From Bacteroidota bacterium (GTDB lineage: Bacteria; Bacteroidota; Bacteroidia; B-17B0; Aurantibacillaceae): a stretch of DNA of 64,000 nt. The notes beneath the pieces were generated by a model. The model saw only the letters and a list, made by a program, of their open reading frames with translations, searched no databases and was not told the origin of the DNA. Both the position numbers and the translations under genes were made by a program. Shown here piece after piece: positions 8,353 to 17,683 of the stretch. The stretch is from contig JAUXSA010000073.1 in assembly GCA_030681615.1 (NCBI GenBank), positions 1 through 64,000 on the forward strand. Reading direction: 5' to 3'. Numbering within the stretch: the first letter of the stretch is position 1; every line of letters begins with the position of its first letter.

Positions 8353-9429
8353 ATGACAATTGCACCCTTACATAGCTGGTTACCCTCAACTACCCAACCC
8401 TTATTAATAGCCGGGCCTTGCGGCGCCGAGTCGCTTGAACAGCTTGTAAATACCGCAAAAGGACTAAAAGAAACCGGAAAAGTAGCTTTATTCCGTGCCG
8501 GCGTATGGAAACCCCGTACCCGCCCCAACGCCTTTGAAGGCAAAGGCGAAGAAGCTTTAAAATGGCTTGTGGAGGTAAAAAAAGAATTTGGCTTTAAAAT
8601 TACTGTAGAAGTAGCCAACGCCCAACATACCGAATTAGCTTTAAAATATGGGATCGACGTTTTATGGATCGGCGCCCGCACAACTGTTAACCCATTTAGC
8701 GTACAGGAAATTGCTGATGTTTTAAAAGGGGTGGATATGCCGGTTATGGTAAAAAACCCTATACATGCCGACTTGCAACTATGGGTTGGCGCTATTGAAC
8801 GGGTTAATAATAGTGGTATTACAAAATTAGCTGCCATTCACCGTGGTTTTTATGTGTACGGTAAAACAAAATATCGCAACAACCCAATGTGGCAATTGCC
8901 GATTGAATTACGGACCTTATTTCCTGAATTGCCAATTATTTGCGATCCAAGTCATATTAGCGGTAACCGCGAATTAATTTCTTCGGTGTCACAAAAAGCA
9001 TTAGATCTGGGTATGAATGGTTTAATGATAGAATCACATTTTAATCCTGCTATTGCATTGAGCGATGCAGAACAACAATTAACACCGGCGCAATTAAACG
9101 AAGTAATTTCAAAATTAATTTTACGTAAGCAAAGAAGTAATGATGATGCCGTTATTGATAAGCTGGCCGAACTGCGAAACATTATTGATGAAGTAGACGA
9201 AGAATTAATTAATGTTCTAAAAAAACGCACACAAATAATTGAAGAAATAGGCTCTTATAAAAAAGAACATCACATTACTATTTTTCAATTAGAGCGCTGG
9301 CAGGAAATTTTACGCACACGCGCACAGTTAGCAGAAAAATTAGGCGTCTCAAGAAATCACATAGAAAAAATTTGTCAGCTATTGCACGAAGAAAGTATTC
9401 GTATACAAAATAGTGTGATGAATAAATAA
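8353..9429 (+). CDS. Bifunctional DAHP synthase / chorismate mutase
   Basis: The enzyme joins the first step of the shikimate pathway (phosphoenolpyruvate plus erythrose 4-phosphate to DAHP) to the branch step chorismate to prephenate. With the ATG at 8353 it has 358 residues. The type I-beta synthase half shows GPCGAES (21-27), KPRTRPNAFEGKG, IGARTTVNPF and CDPSHISGNR. The C-terminal AroQ mutase (about 265-358) has LRNIIDEVDEELINVLKKR. The frame is open further upstream to 8257, but that extension is not conserved-looking and MTIAPLHSWLP is a typical start. The same fusion is known from Porphyromonas gingivalis, where the mutase domain mediates prephenate feedback; similar control is inferred. 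The 3' end converges with the receptor gene, one base apart. Confidence 0.93.
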   Translation: MTIAPLHSWLPSTTQPLLIAGPCGAESLEQLVNTAKGLKETGKVALFRAGVWKPRTRPNAFEGKGEEALKWLVEVKKEFGFKITVEVANAQHTELALKYGIDVLWIGARTTVNPFSVQEIADVLKGVDMPVMVKNPIHADLQLWVGAIERVNNSGITKLAAIHRGFYVYGKTKYRNNPMWQLPIELRTLFPELPIICDPSHISGNRELISSVSQKALDLGMNGLMIESHFNPAIALSDAEQQLTPAQLNEVISKLILRKQRSNDDAVIDKLAELRNIIDEVDEELINVLKKRTQIIEEIGSYKKEHHITIFQLERWQEILRTRAQLAEKLGVSRNHIEKICQLLHEESIRIQNSVMNK

Positions 9430-9430
9430 A

Positions 9431-11863
9431 TTAATGCGTTAGCCTTGCTTTTTCTTCATCGTTACTTTTTGTTTTACGCTGTTGTACTTTTATTTTACCA
9501 AAATTATAGCTTAATCCAACAGTAAATCTCCTTTGATCGAATGTAGAATATAGATCTGTATTCTGATTTTGAAATATAACTCTTGTACGAACCACGTTTG
9601 TATAAAAAATATCGTTTACACCAAAGGAAATATTTAGTTTGTCGTTAAAAAATGTTTTGCGAACCGCTAAATTGGCGCCCCATCGAGGATCATTATCATA
9701 AATCCCAACCATGCCTGGCGCATGTAAAAAAGCACTTTGCTCTAAGACCCATTTTTTTGGAAACACAAACCGATTATTTACATAAAGGTAAACCGGGAAA
9801 GAAGCGCCAGAATATGTAAGTCCATCGATGGTGCCAGAAAAAGAAACAAAATTAATCGATGAATTAAAATTAACTGCCCACCATTTTTTTATCTCTTTTT
9901 GAATAAAAAATGAATAGGTTCCGATATTAATATTACTGCTTTTAAGATTAGCCACTTTGTGAAGTGATTCTTTGGTAGAATCGTTTTGAACGGGGTAAAA
10001 GAATAAATTATCAGTGATCCTAAAATATGTCAGTGTGTTATAAATACTTCCTTTATATCCATGTGTAAATTCGATGGTATTACTGTATTCGGGCATTAAG
10101 TAAGGATTGCCAACTTGTGTAACCAAAAGATTTAAAAATACTTTGTAAGGATTGAATAAGTTGTATTGGGGGCGGTTTATCCTTCGGTTATAGGATAATT
10201 GAAAACTGTTTTTTTCGGATGGGTTATAATCAAAACTAATTACAGGAAATAACTGCAGATAGTTTCTACTGAATTTAACTTTACTCGTTTTACTTTCTCC
10301 GTTAACCGTTGTGTTCTCGGCGCGCAATCCAATTTGTATACTTAATTTATCTAATTGTTTTTGCAAATTAAGATATCCAGCATCAATTCTTTCGTTATAC
10401 GAAAAAACATTTGAAAAATTTGTATCCAGGGAATAAATACCTGTTTGATGATTTTTATTTTCGAAAATAAAATCGCTAAGCATCACCTGGTAATTTTCCT
10501 TTACACCCATTTCTAAATTCAGTGTTTTTGAAAGTTTCTTTTCAAGATCAAGCTTTGCCGAATACAAATTAAAATCAAGGGTATTATACGTTTTAAAGAT
10601 CTTGGGATCCAAAACTTCGTTTTCATCTTTATCCCGAAAGCGACTTTCTAAAAAACCTTTATACACATCAACGCTTTCAGTATAATCTGCAGAGAATTTT
10701 AGTTTTGTTCCCAGCGTATCAAACAAATGTTCGGCATTAATATTATAATTCCGGTAATACCAATCATTTGGTCTTACAGACCTAAACTCCAGCTTATCAT
10801 ATCCGGGACTATTATCACTCAAAAAATTATTGCCATTCCTGTAGGGTGTTGCATTTCCATTAGAACCGTCGATCCTAAATCCGATGGTGTTTTTCTTATT
10901 AATATAGAAGTCTGTTCCAACATTGTAAGATACGTTTTGATTGATAGCTCTTTCAACAGTTCTTTGATCGAATAAAGTGGTAACAGAATTATAAGTAATG
11001 TTCTTTTTATAAATACTGGTATATTGCATCTCGTCGTGACCAAAGTTTATGCTGCTAAAAAATGTTGCTGACTTACCTTTATAATTAAGAGAAAAACCAC
11101 CATCTTTATTTGCATAAAAACCCTGTTGGTAAGATACATTAGCACTACCACTAAAACCGGTGATCTTTGTTTTTTTGGTTTTAATGTTTATCATACCACC
11201 GGTTCCCGCAGCATCGTTCTTTACAGAAGGTGTTTTTAAGATCTCTATTTTGTCAACTGCAGAAGCATTCATACTTTTAAGAAGGTTGATCAATTGAGGG
11301 CCTGATATCTGCTGAATCCTGTCATCTATCAATATTTTAACACCATCTCTTCCAACAATAGAAATATTTTCACCATCTACAATTACACCGGGCATTTTTG
11401 AGAGCAGATCATAAACTGTATTTCCAACAGCTAATGGACTGCCATCTACATTAACCGTAATATTTCCATTTTTAAATTCAATTACTTTTTTTTGAACGGT
11501 GACAGATACTTCATTCAAATTAACCTCCTTGCTTCCAAGAATAATATCCGGAACAGAATAAGATACCACACTATCTAATTTAAAAACAGCGCTAAACGCA
11601 TCTTTATATCCAACCGAAACAGCTTTTACAAAATAATTTCCTGGTGTAATATTTTCAAAGGTATATTTCCCTTTATCATTGGTAAAAATGCCTTTTGCAG
11701 GCAAGCTATCTTTTGCTTTTAGTAAAGCAATAGTTGCAAACGGAACAGGAACATTGATCGAATCCACTATTTTGCCCGAAACAGTTTGTGCAAAAGATGC
11801 AGATGCAAATATGCTGCACAAAAAAAACAAAATAGACGTTCTTTTAAAACGCATGTACAACAT
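9431..11863 (-). CDS. TonB-dependent receptor / outer-membrane beta-barrel protein
   Basis: The 810-residue protein has a signal peptide (ILFFLCSIFASASFA, cleavage before QTVSG), an N-terminal carboxypeptidase-regulatory-like beta domain (about 25-110), a plug-like domain (about 130-230, DLLSKMPGVIVDGE and KNDAAGTGGMINI), and a long barrel ending in LSYNFGKIK with a charged tail. ATGs at 11863 and 11854 are both possible; the second gives the more typical signal peptide. It lacks the SusC length and no SusD gene is adjacent, so it is probably not a glycan-utilisation receptor. The ligand is unknown. No partner gene is evident: its neighbours are aromatic biosynthesis (convergent) and the TMTC-like operon. 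Confidence 0.88.
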   Translation of the reverse strand: MLYMRFKRTSILFFLCSIFASASFAQTVSGKIVDSINVPVPFATIALLKAKDSLPAKGIFTNDKGKYTFENITPGNYFVKAVSVGYKDAFSAVFKLDSVVSYSVPDIILGSKEVNLNEVSVTVQKKVIEFKNGNITVNVDGSPLAVGNTVYDLLSKMPGVIVDGENISIVGRDGVKILIDDRIQQISGPQLINLLKSMNASAVDKIEILKTPSVKNDAAGTGGMINIKTKKTKITGFSGSANVSYQQGFYANKDGGFSLNYKGKSATFFSSINFGHDEMQYTSIYKKNITYNSVTTLFDQRTVERAINQNVSYNVGTDFYINKKNTIGFRIDGSNGNATPYRNGNNFLSDNSPGYDKLEFRSVRPNDWYYRNYNINAEHLFDTLGTKLKFSADYTESVDVYKGFLESRFRDKDENEVLDPKIFKTYNTLDFNLYSAKLDLEKKLSKTLNLEMGVKENYQVMLSDFIFENKNHQTGIYSLDTNFSNVFSYNERIDAGYLNLQKQLDKLSIQIGLRAENTTVNGESKTSKVKFSRNYLQLFPVISFDYNPSEKNSFQLSYNRRINRPQYNLFNPYKVFLNLLVTQVGNPYLMPEYSNTIEFTHGYKGSIYNTLTYFRITDNLFFYPVQNDSTKESLHKVANLKSSNINIGTYSFFIQKEIKKWWAVNFNSSINFVSFSGTIDGLTYSGASFPVYLYVNNRFVFPKKWVLEQSAFLHAPGMVGIYDNDPRWGANLAVRKTFFNDKLNISFGVNDIFYTNVVRTRVIFQNQNTDLYSTFDQRRFTVGLSYNFGKIKVQQRKTKSNDEEKARLTH

Positions 11864-11981
11864 AAGCTCGGGATGGGGCTTTATAAAATTAATAAAACGT
11901 TCTTAAATTACTATATATACTCTTCCGGTTGCCCTGTATAACAATTTTTGGCTAAAAAGTTACACCAATGTTTTGAATTAT

Positions 11982-14276
11982 TTATTCAGGCAACGTTTTT
12001 AGCGCTTTTTCAGCAGCTTGATATCCGTGATCTAACCTCAATGTTTTTTCCCAACATTGTTTTGCTTTATCATAAGCTTTTAAATTATAATAAGCGCCTC
12101 CCAAACCATACCATGCATGAGGATCTTCAGGAACAACGATCGTACATAAATTATAAGCTACTGCAGATTCATGGATCTTACCAGCGTCAAAAGCTTCGGC
12201 TCCTCTGTTCTTTAATATAGCAGAGTAAACCCTGTAATAATTTTCCAGATAAGGATTGTTAGGATATAATCGCTCTGCCAGCTTCCAATAATATATGGCA
12301 TCTCTATCATTACCTAATTTAAAACTTGCTAATCCTAAATTTAAATAACCATTTACATAACGTGGATGCAACTCAACAGCGTGTTTTAAATACCCTATAC
12401 CTTTATTAAGCGCCGCCTCTCTTTTATCAGTATAACCACCTTGTTGCATTTCTTCGGTAGTGATCTTTAACATACCGTTATAATCATTAAATGTTGTCGG
12501 GTCTTCACCCGGCAAGGATATACCCGTGATCTCTTTAGTATCGGCCAGGTCTATCCAGCGCGCACCTGCATTACCTAAAACCAAAACAGAGTGGGGCGAA
12601 GTTTTTACATCTTGCAAAAATAAGGTCACATCATTTTTCCAATCCCAATTACGCTCCCAGGTTTTGCAACCACACAAAATTAAAATTATTAGTAACGAAC
12701 TCATCATTACTGTTCGTTTTGCAGTAAATGAAACAGATTGCAATTTTTCTAAACCTGTTAATGCCAACCAGGCAATAGCTATTGCTACACCTATAGAAGC
12801 GTGAAATAAAAAGCCCTCTCGCATAATGGCACCAACAGGAAAAATAAAATTGGTGACCAGAATTAAGAACGAAAAATAAGTTATAATAGCAAAACCTAAA
12901 ACGTGACGTTTAATGGCCAACCTAATTCCTAAAATTAAAAGGCCAAGATTTAATACTAAAGAAATGATGAAGCCAACATCTGTAAAACCGCTGTAGGGAA
13001 TTTGCGCATAAGAATAATCGCAGGTTAGTTTCGCCGGAAAAAAAGAAAGCACAAGATATTTTAACAATACAAAAACTTCTGAAGCAAATTTTTGTTCGCC
13101 GGTTGCTAATAAAAATGGATTATTTAAGAGTTCAGTATCAGGCAGGCCGGGTGATACATTAACAGAGGTTAAACGTAAGGTCATATATACCACTCCAAAG
13201 CCAAACAGGCCTAAACTTAGCATTCCTAAATTAGCCGCTTTTATTTTTTCTCTGTCAAAAATATAAAGCGCAAGTGGAACAAGACCTAAAAGCACAATGG
13301 CATATTCTTTAGACAACATAGCAAAGAAAAAAGAAAGGCCTGCAAATATGAGCGAACTGATTTTTTTAGAGTCGTTATATTTGAATGAGAACAAAAATGT
13401 AAGTGTAATAAATATCAGCGAAAAAATATCTTCGCGACCTTTTACATTAGCAACAATTTCGGTATGAACAGGGTGAATTAAAAATATAAGCGCAGCCAAA
13501 AAAGCCATGTCTTGCCTTTCTTTAAATATATATCTGCTAAACAACAAGTAAAGTAAAACGCAAGCCAAAATGTAGGTCCACATATTATTAAAGTGTCTTA
13601 AAAACGCGCCTTTTGTTTGACAATCAACTTCATTAAATACCCCATCCTGATTTAGGTCCTCAGACACATCGTTCTTAAAATTTTTATTTAGGTCCCAGCA
13701 GGTGTTGCACTCATTGAGTTGCGCCACATTATCTTTATTCAGGTCTATAAAATCATTGTATTCATAATTTGTTTCCAATAGTGCTGGATCAGTATTTCCA
13801 CCACCTGCCTTTTTTTTCCTTATCGATGCAGGAGACGCGTGTGAATCAGGTATTTCAATTTTATCGTTATCTAACTTACCATTCTTGTTTACATCTTCGG
13901 CAAACATGTAAAAGCCCGTTCTATACGTTCCTATTATTTCTTGCTCCAGCGCAAAACTTACAATAGCTAAAGGCCGGTACCTTCCACCCTGCAATTGGTC
14001 GGTAGCATTCATGCGCCTGTAAAAAGCGTCGTAAGCATCTTTAGTTAAAATATCTTTTATACCGGCAACACCTTTTAAAACATAATTATTTTGATGAATA
14101 ATAATTCCATCATCCAACGCATATTCGTTATATAAAGAGGTGCAATAAAAAATAATACCAACAAGCACTAAAACAAACAGTGGTTGTTTTTTATTGAAGA
14201 ATGGAAAATACTTAAATGTACTTTCTGGCTGATCAACAGGCAATTGTTCTTCGTTATTAATTTGTTCCGTTTCCAT
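11982..14276 (-). CDS. TMTC-like membrane glycosyltransferase with EF-hand-like loops and TPRs (paralog 1)
   Basis: This 764-residue polytopic protein resembles eukaryotic TMTC O-mannosyltransferases of the GT-C class. After the first membrane helix (about 32-50) comes an acidic pair Asp55-Asp56 in EYALDDGIIIHQN, then GRYRPLAIVSF (98-108) and HPVHTEIVANVKGREDIFSL, all TMTC-like. The first outer loop holds four EF-hand/dockerin-like Ca loops: DVNKNGKLDNDK (128-139), DLNKDNVAQLNE (178-189), DLNKNFKNDVSE (195-206) and DLNQDGVFNEVD (207-218), with Cys190, Cys193 and Cys219 close by. The C-terminus carries TPRs (about 625-764). The start overlaps the upstream gene by 20 nt, placing it in the ECF sigma operon. 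Glycosyltransferase activity is inferred. A paralog lies at 53287-55785. Confidence 0.8.
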   Translation of the reverse strand: METEQINNEEQLPVDQPESTFKYFPFFNKKQPLFVLVLVGIIFYCTSLYNEYALDDGIIIHQNNYVLKGVAGIKDILTKDAYDAFYRRMNATDQLQGGRYRPLAIVSFALEQEIIGTYRTGFYMFAEDVNKNGKLDNDKIEIPDSHASPASIRKKKAGGGNTDPALLETNYEYNDFIDLNKDNVAQLNECNTCWDLNKNFKNDVSEDLNQDGVFNEVDCQTKGAFLRHFNNMWTYILACVLLYLLFSRYIFKERQDMAFLAALIFLIHPVHTEIVANVKGREDIFSLIFITLTFLFSFKYNDSKKISSLIFAGLSFFFAMLSKEYAIVLLGLVPLALYIFDREKIKAANLGMLSLGLFGFGVVYMTLRLTSVNVSPGLPDTELLNNPFLLATGEQKFASEVFVLLKYLVLSFFPAKLTCDYSYAQIPYSGFTDVGFIISLVLNLGLLILGIRLAIKRHVLGFAIITYFSFLILVTNFIFPVGAIMREGFLFHASIGVAIAIAWLALTGLEKLQSVSFTAKRTVMMSSLLIILILCGCKTWERNWDWKNDVTLFLQDVKTSPHSVLVLGNAGARWIDLADTKEITGISLPGEDPTTFNDYNGMLKITTEEMQQGGYTDKREAALNKGIGYLKHAVELHPRYVNGYLNLGLASFKLGNDRDAIYYWKLAERLYPNNPYLENYYRVYSAILKNRGAEAFDAGKIHESAVAYNLCTIVVPEDPHAWYGLGGAYYNLKAYDKAKQCWEKTLRLDHGYQAAEKALKTLPE

Positions 14277-14643
14277 AAGTTTGTTTTTTGTTTAATCCAA
14301 ATGTGTAAATACTTGAAAGGACAGTAGAACTTTTTACAGACGCGATATTAGAAACGTACTCACTTACATGCGCTTCGTTCTTAGTACTTTTATCTTCTTT
14401 CGTAAAAAATAAAATAACACCACCAATAACTACAGTTGCAATTACCGCATGGTATAATTTTATTTTAAAATTAAGGAATGCCGCTACCAGCGAAAAGAAA
14501 TCTTCTATCTCTCCCCTATTTGCTTTTTTGCGGGCAAGGATCTTTTTTCTTGCTTCTGCAGAAAGTTCAGGCACTTTTAAATTCAGATCCTCAACCGACA
14601 TTTTATCGCTGAGAAAATCATCCAGTTCGTTCTTGTTTTCCAT
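14257..14643 (-). CDS. Probable membrane anti-sigma factor (128 aa)
   Basis: The protein has a charged cytoplasmic N-terminus (about 1-65), one membrane helix (about 66-83, AVIATVVIGGVILFF) and a short outer tail. That is the topology of ECF anti-sigma factors. It lies 5 nt after the ECF sigma gene and overlaps the TMTC-like gene by 20 nt. I see no zinc-binding HxxxCxxC motif, so it is not a ZAS-type factor. The role is inferred from position and topology. Confidence 0.65.
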   Translation of the reverse strand: MENKNELDDFLSDKMSVEDLNLKVPELSAEARKKILARKKANRGEIEDFFSLVAAFLNFKIKLYHAVIATVVIGGVILFFTKEDKSTKNEAHVSEYVSNIASVKSSTVLSSIYTFGLNKKQTYGNGTN

Positions 14644-14648
14644 GGTAA

Positions 14649-15239
14649 TTAATTTACAGGCTTAAATATTTTTAATTTTTCTTCGAGAACTTTTATTGTA
14701 TAATGTAATCTTGATTTTACGCTGCCTTCAGGGCAATTTTGGATCAGCGCAATTTCTGCTATCGTTTTTTCTTCCTGGTACTTTAAAATAAATGCTTCTT
14801 TTTTCTCTACCGAAAGTTCATTTAAAATTTCTTCCAGCATTTTTCTGAACATTGCTGCATCTATTTTACTTGCCGAGTTTAAAAAAGCCGCATCATTAAT
14901 ACTTTCGTTCATGTATCTGATTTCTTCTGCACTTTCTGAAACTATTTTCTTGTGCCGGTAATAATTTTTGCAACTATTAGAGGCTACTGAAAATATCCAT
15001 GTTTTAAAAGAACGGTTTTTGTCAAATTTTTGAGGCGCTTCTGCTATTTTTAAGAACAGGTCTTGCAAAGCATCTTCAGCAAGTTCCTTATCAAAATTCA
15101 ACATGCGTATAAAATAACCCAACAAACGTTTGCTGTACCGTTCATAGATCTCGTCAAAGGCCAATTCTTCACCGTTGCTCAAAAAGAACATTAATTCTTC
15201 ATCACTTAAGAGTGTGTACTTACCTGTTTGTTGTGGCAT
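14649..15239 (-). CDS. ECF-type RNA polymerase sigma factor
   Basis: This 196-residue sigma factor has region 2 (about 22-95, ERYSKRLLGYFIRML, DALQDLFLKI and RSFKTWIFSVASN) and region 4 (about 135-190, LSVEKKEAFILKYQEEKTIA and CPEGSVKSRLHYTIK). There is no region 3 or 1.1. Known ECF factors direct transcription of envelope-stress or uptake genes when released from a membrane anti-sigma factor. Here the operon order sigma, anti-sigma, TMTC-like protein suggests that the glycosyltransferase is part of the response. Self-regulation is likely but no clear promoter was found. Confidence 0.95.
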   Translation of the reverse strand: MPQQTGKYTLLSDEELMFFLSNGEELAFDEIYERYSKRLLGYFIRMLNFDKELAEDALQDLFLKIAEAPQKFDKNRSFKTWIFSVASNSCKNYYRHKKIVSESAEEIRYMNESINDAAFLNSASKIDAAMFRKMLEEILNELSVEKKEAFILKYQEEKTIAEIALIQNCPEGSVKSRLHYTIKVLEEKLKIFKPVN

Positions 15240-15380
15240 ACACCTTTACAAATTTTATGTGAGACCTCATTGACAACATTAATTTATCCCGCTTCTGATA
15301 ACCTGTACACGTGTAAAAAGCGAAAGTTCATTTAATTTTTTAAGTAAATTAAAATGTTTGCTAAAAAGAATGTTAAAAAC

Positions 15381-15404
15381 AAAAAAACCGGTCTTAACCG
15401 GTTT
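15381..15404 (-). terminator. Intrinsic terminator of the type IX cargo gene
   Basis: Arms AAACCGGT (15385-15392) and ACCGGTTT (15397-15404) enclose a 4-nt loop. Read on the - strand the stem is followed by a T-rich tract. It lies 29 nt beyond the stop of the gene at 15433-16983. Confidence 0.8.
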
Positions 15405-15432
15405 ATTAATTCGAAATTACAAGATAAAATAT

Positions 15433-16983
15433 CTATTCTTTCAAAAATTTCTTTTTTAATATTGTATTACCCGTTTTTATATTCAGGAAGTAAATGCCGG
15501 AAGAAAGTTCATTAACATTAATTTCAGAAGCAGAATAATACTTGCCTATCAATTTTCCGTTCACATCTATAATTTCGATTACATCAGCAATTAGATCATT
15601 ACTCAATTTTATTTTTAATTTATCCTGAGCAGGGTTAGGTGTGATGGAGATCTCATTACTCATCAAACTATTATCTTTTACATTCATAACCAAACAGAAA
15701 TTGAGGTTAATAGAAAATGTAATGGGAGTCACAGACGTTGTAAAATTATTTAATGTGAAGGAAGTAATAGGTTGTATTGCTGGGCTCACCGATGATTGAG
15801 TAAATGTAGGGCCCGCGTTACCACTACTACCAGTTATAGTATTTGAGCAAGAAAATGTTAAAGCAGAACTAAATTTTTGAATTGTTAGAGGATTGTTTGG
15901 AAAAGAATAACCTGAAACATCAAAATAATAACTGCCATTATATATTGAATGTGGAGCGTGTGAAGGAACAGCATAAAAAGAAGGTCCAATATTATAATTG
16001 TAAAGCATGGCGGTTTGAAAATTATTTCCAACCCCATTAGAATCTAACTTTAAAAAAGCACTTGTATATAAAACGTTTGAATTGTAAGTACCCGTTGCGT
16101 AAAACAGATCACCATTATTACTTTCGTTCACATAAAATGCAATTTGAGCAGGATTCATATAGGTATTTGAGATTCCTTTAAACCATTTCGTGTTTCCGCT
16201 TATATCAAATTTAGCCAATTGATTAAATGGAATACCAGTTGGAATCGAATACCCCTGAAGACGTGCATAAAAACTATTGGCAAATTTTGATCTTGTAAAT
16301 CCCCAGCTAAAACTATTGTAATTGCCGGTTAAATGATTTTTAACACCCGTAAAAGCATTGGTAATATCTGAAAATGAATATATACCAATGCCAGAACCTC
16401 CTGAAAGGGCAATAGTTCCGCCACCAGCTAATTTATATATGCCCGCAGAGTCGCAAATTATTGATAACCCTTCCAGTTGAGTACTTCCCATAACAGAATT
16501 AAAAACTTTTAATTTAAGTTCGTTACCAAGGGTATCAGTCTTAAGAAGAAAATTGTCTCCAGAAAGTAAAAGATTATTATTTCTATCCAGTAATAAGCTT
16601 ACCAAATTAAGCGTATATGAAGTTGAAGTTGTTCCTGATAAAATGGCATTTACTGTTTGAGTAGTTTTAACCCAATTAACACTGCCATTTGAATTCAACT
16701 TTCCGAAACTACTTGATGAACCATTTTTAGCAATAAAATACATGCTTCCTGTTTTTGAAAGTAATAAATTAGAAAAATTTAAACCCGAATAGGTTTTTGC
16801 CCAAATAGTATTAAAGTTTTTATCCGTTTTTACAAGCCTATTACCATGAAACATATAAATATTCGTATCTGCATCAACAGGGAACTCATTATTGTTAGCA
16901 GTTGAGGCGTTTAGATATGGCAAAATTTGCGCATAAAATGAACATGATAACAGCATTAATATTAAAATAGATATTTTTTTCAT
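15433..16983 (-). CDS. Type IX secretion cargo protein with type A C-terminal sorting domain
   Basis: The 516-residue secreted protein begins with a signal peptide (ISILILMLLSCSFYA). The centre resembles a repeat-type beta fold (NFNTIWAKTYSG, LLLSGDNFLLKTDTLGNELK), as in delta-60/beta-propeller-like proteins. The last 80 residues form a type A sorting domain: SITPNPAQDKLKIKLS, IIDVNGKLIGKYY, ELSSGIYFLNIKTG and a basic end KKKFLKE. Known proteins of this kind cross the outer membrane through the SprA translocon and are anchored or released. The biological role is unknown. It is monocistronic. Confidence 0.88.
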   Translation of the reverse strand: MKKISILILMLLSCSFYAQILPYLNASTANNNEFPVDADTNIYMFHGNRLVKTDKNFNTIWAKTYSGLNFSNLLLSKTGSMYFIAKNGSSSSFGKLNSNGSVNWVKTTQTVNAILSGTTSTSYTLNLVSLLLDRNNNLLLSGDNFLLKTDTLGNELKLKVFNSVMGSTQLEGLSIICDSAGIYKLAGGGTIALSGGSGIGIYSFSDITNAFTGVKNHLTGNYNSFSWGFTRSKFANSFYARLQGYSIPTGIPFNQLAKFDISGNTKWFKGISNTYMNPAQIAFYVNESNNGDLFYATGTYNSNVLYTSAFLKLDSNGVGNNFQTAMLYNYNIGPSFYAVPSHAPHSIYNGSYYFDVSGYSFPNNPLTIQKFSSALTFSCSNTITGSSGNAGPTFTQSSVSPAIQPITSFTLNNFTTSVTPITFSINLNFCLVMNVKDNSLMSNEISITPNPAQDKLKIKLSNDLIADVIEIIDVNGKLIGKYYSASEINVNELSSGIYFLNIKTGNTILKKKFLKE

Positions 16984-17096
16984 GGTAATATTTTACGATA
17001 AAAAATGTTGGTCACTTTAAAGTAAAAATAGTCAATTAATACGCTTTTATTAAATAAAAACTAATACATGGTGGTTTTTTGCAAATAAACGGTAGC

Positions 17097-17621
17097 TTAA
17101 ATATAAGATCTTGAAATTTCCCACAGCACAATACCAACAGTAACCGATATATTTAAAGAATGCTTGGTGCCTGCCTGCGGAATTTCGATAACAGCTTTGC
17201 ATGCATCAATTACTTCCTGATCTACACCATACACTTCATTACCAAACACAAGTGCCGTTTTTTCATCAGGTGTAAATTTATTTAGGGGAACGCTTTTGGT
17301 AGCTTGTTCAACAGCATAAATGCTGTAATTTTTTTGTTTTAGGGCATCAATTGCTTCAAGCGTCGTTTTAAAGTAAGACCATTTTACGGTAGATGTAGCA
17401 CCCAAGGCTGTTTTTTCTATTTCTTTATTGGGTGGTGTGCCGGTAACACCACATAGAACGATCTCTTCAATTAAAAAAGCATCAGCCGTTCTAAATGCCG
17501 AGCCAACGTTGTTCAGACTTCGCACATTATCCAGGATCACAACAACAGCCTGCTTTTCAGCGCTTTTAAAATCACTCACACTCATGCGATTCAGTTCCTC
17601 ATTCTTTAATTTTCGGCTCAT
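17097..17621 (-). CDS. TrmH/SpoU-family RNA 2'-O-methyltransferase
   Basis: This 174-residue protein is a short SpoU-type methyltransferase that uses S-adenosylmethionine to methylate ribose 2'-OH in tRNA or rRNA. Motif 1 is LDNVRSLNNVGSAFRTADAF (residues 31-50), motif 2 is ALVFGNEVYGV and motif 3 is HSLNISVTVGIVLWE, the parts of the SPOUT trefoil knot. There is no N-terminal substrate-binding extension, so the target RNA cannot be named. It is divergent from the MlaD gene. Confidence 0.93.
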   Translation of the reverse strand: MSRKLKNEELNRMSVSDFKSAEKQAVVVILDNVRSLNNVGSAFRTADAFLIEEIVLCGVTGTPPNKEIEKTALGATSTVKWSYFKTTLEAIDALKQKNYSIYAVEQATKSVPLNKFTPDEKTALVFGNEVYGVDQEVIDACKAVIEIPQAGTKHSLNISVTVGIVLWEISRSYI

Positions 17622-17683
17622 TTTACGCTGTTTTAATCAATAAAAATACCTATATTTATCCTTTAAAAATAGATACTTTTTTT

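Noticed and set aside
8232-8837. Long - strand ORF of 201 codons overlapping the DAHP synthase
   Set aside because: It lies antisense to a well-supported enzyme and has no recognisable motif; its codons mirror the other strand.
9431-11863. SusC-type receptor of a polysaccharide-utilisation locus
   Set aside because: The protein is shorter than SusC and no SusD or glycoside hydrolase gene is adjacent.
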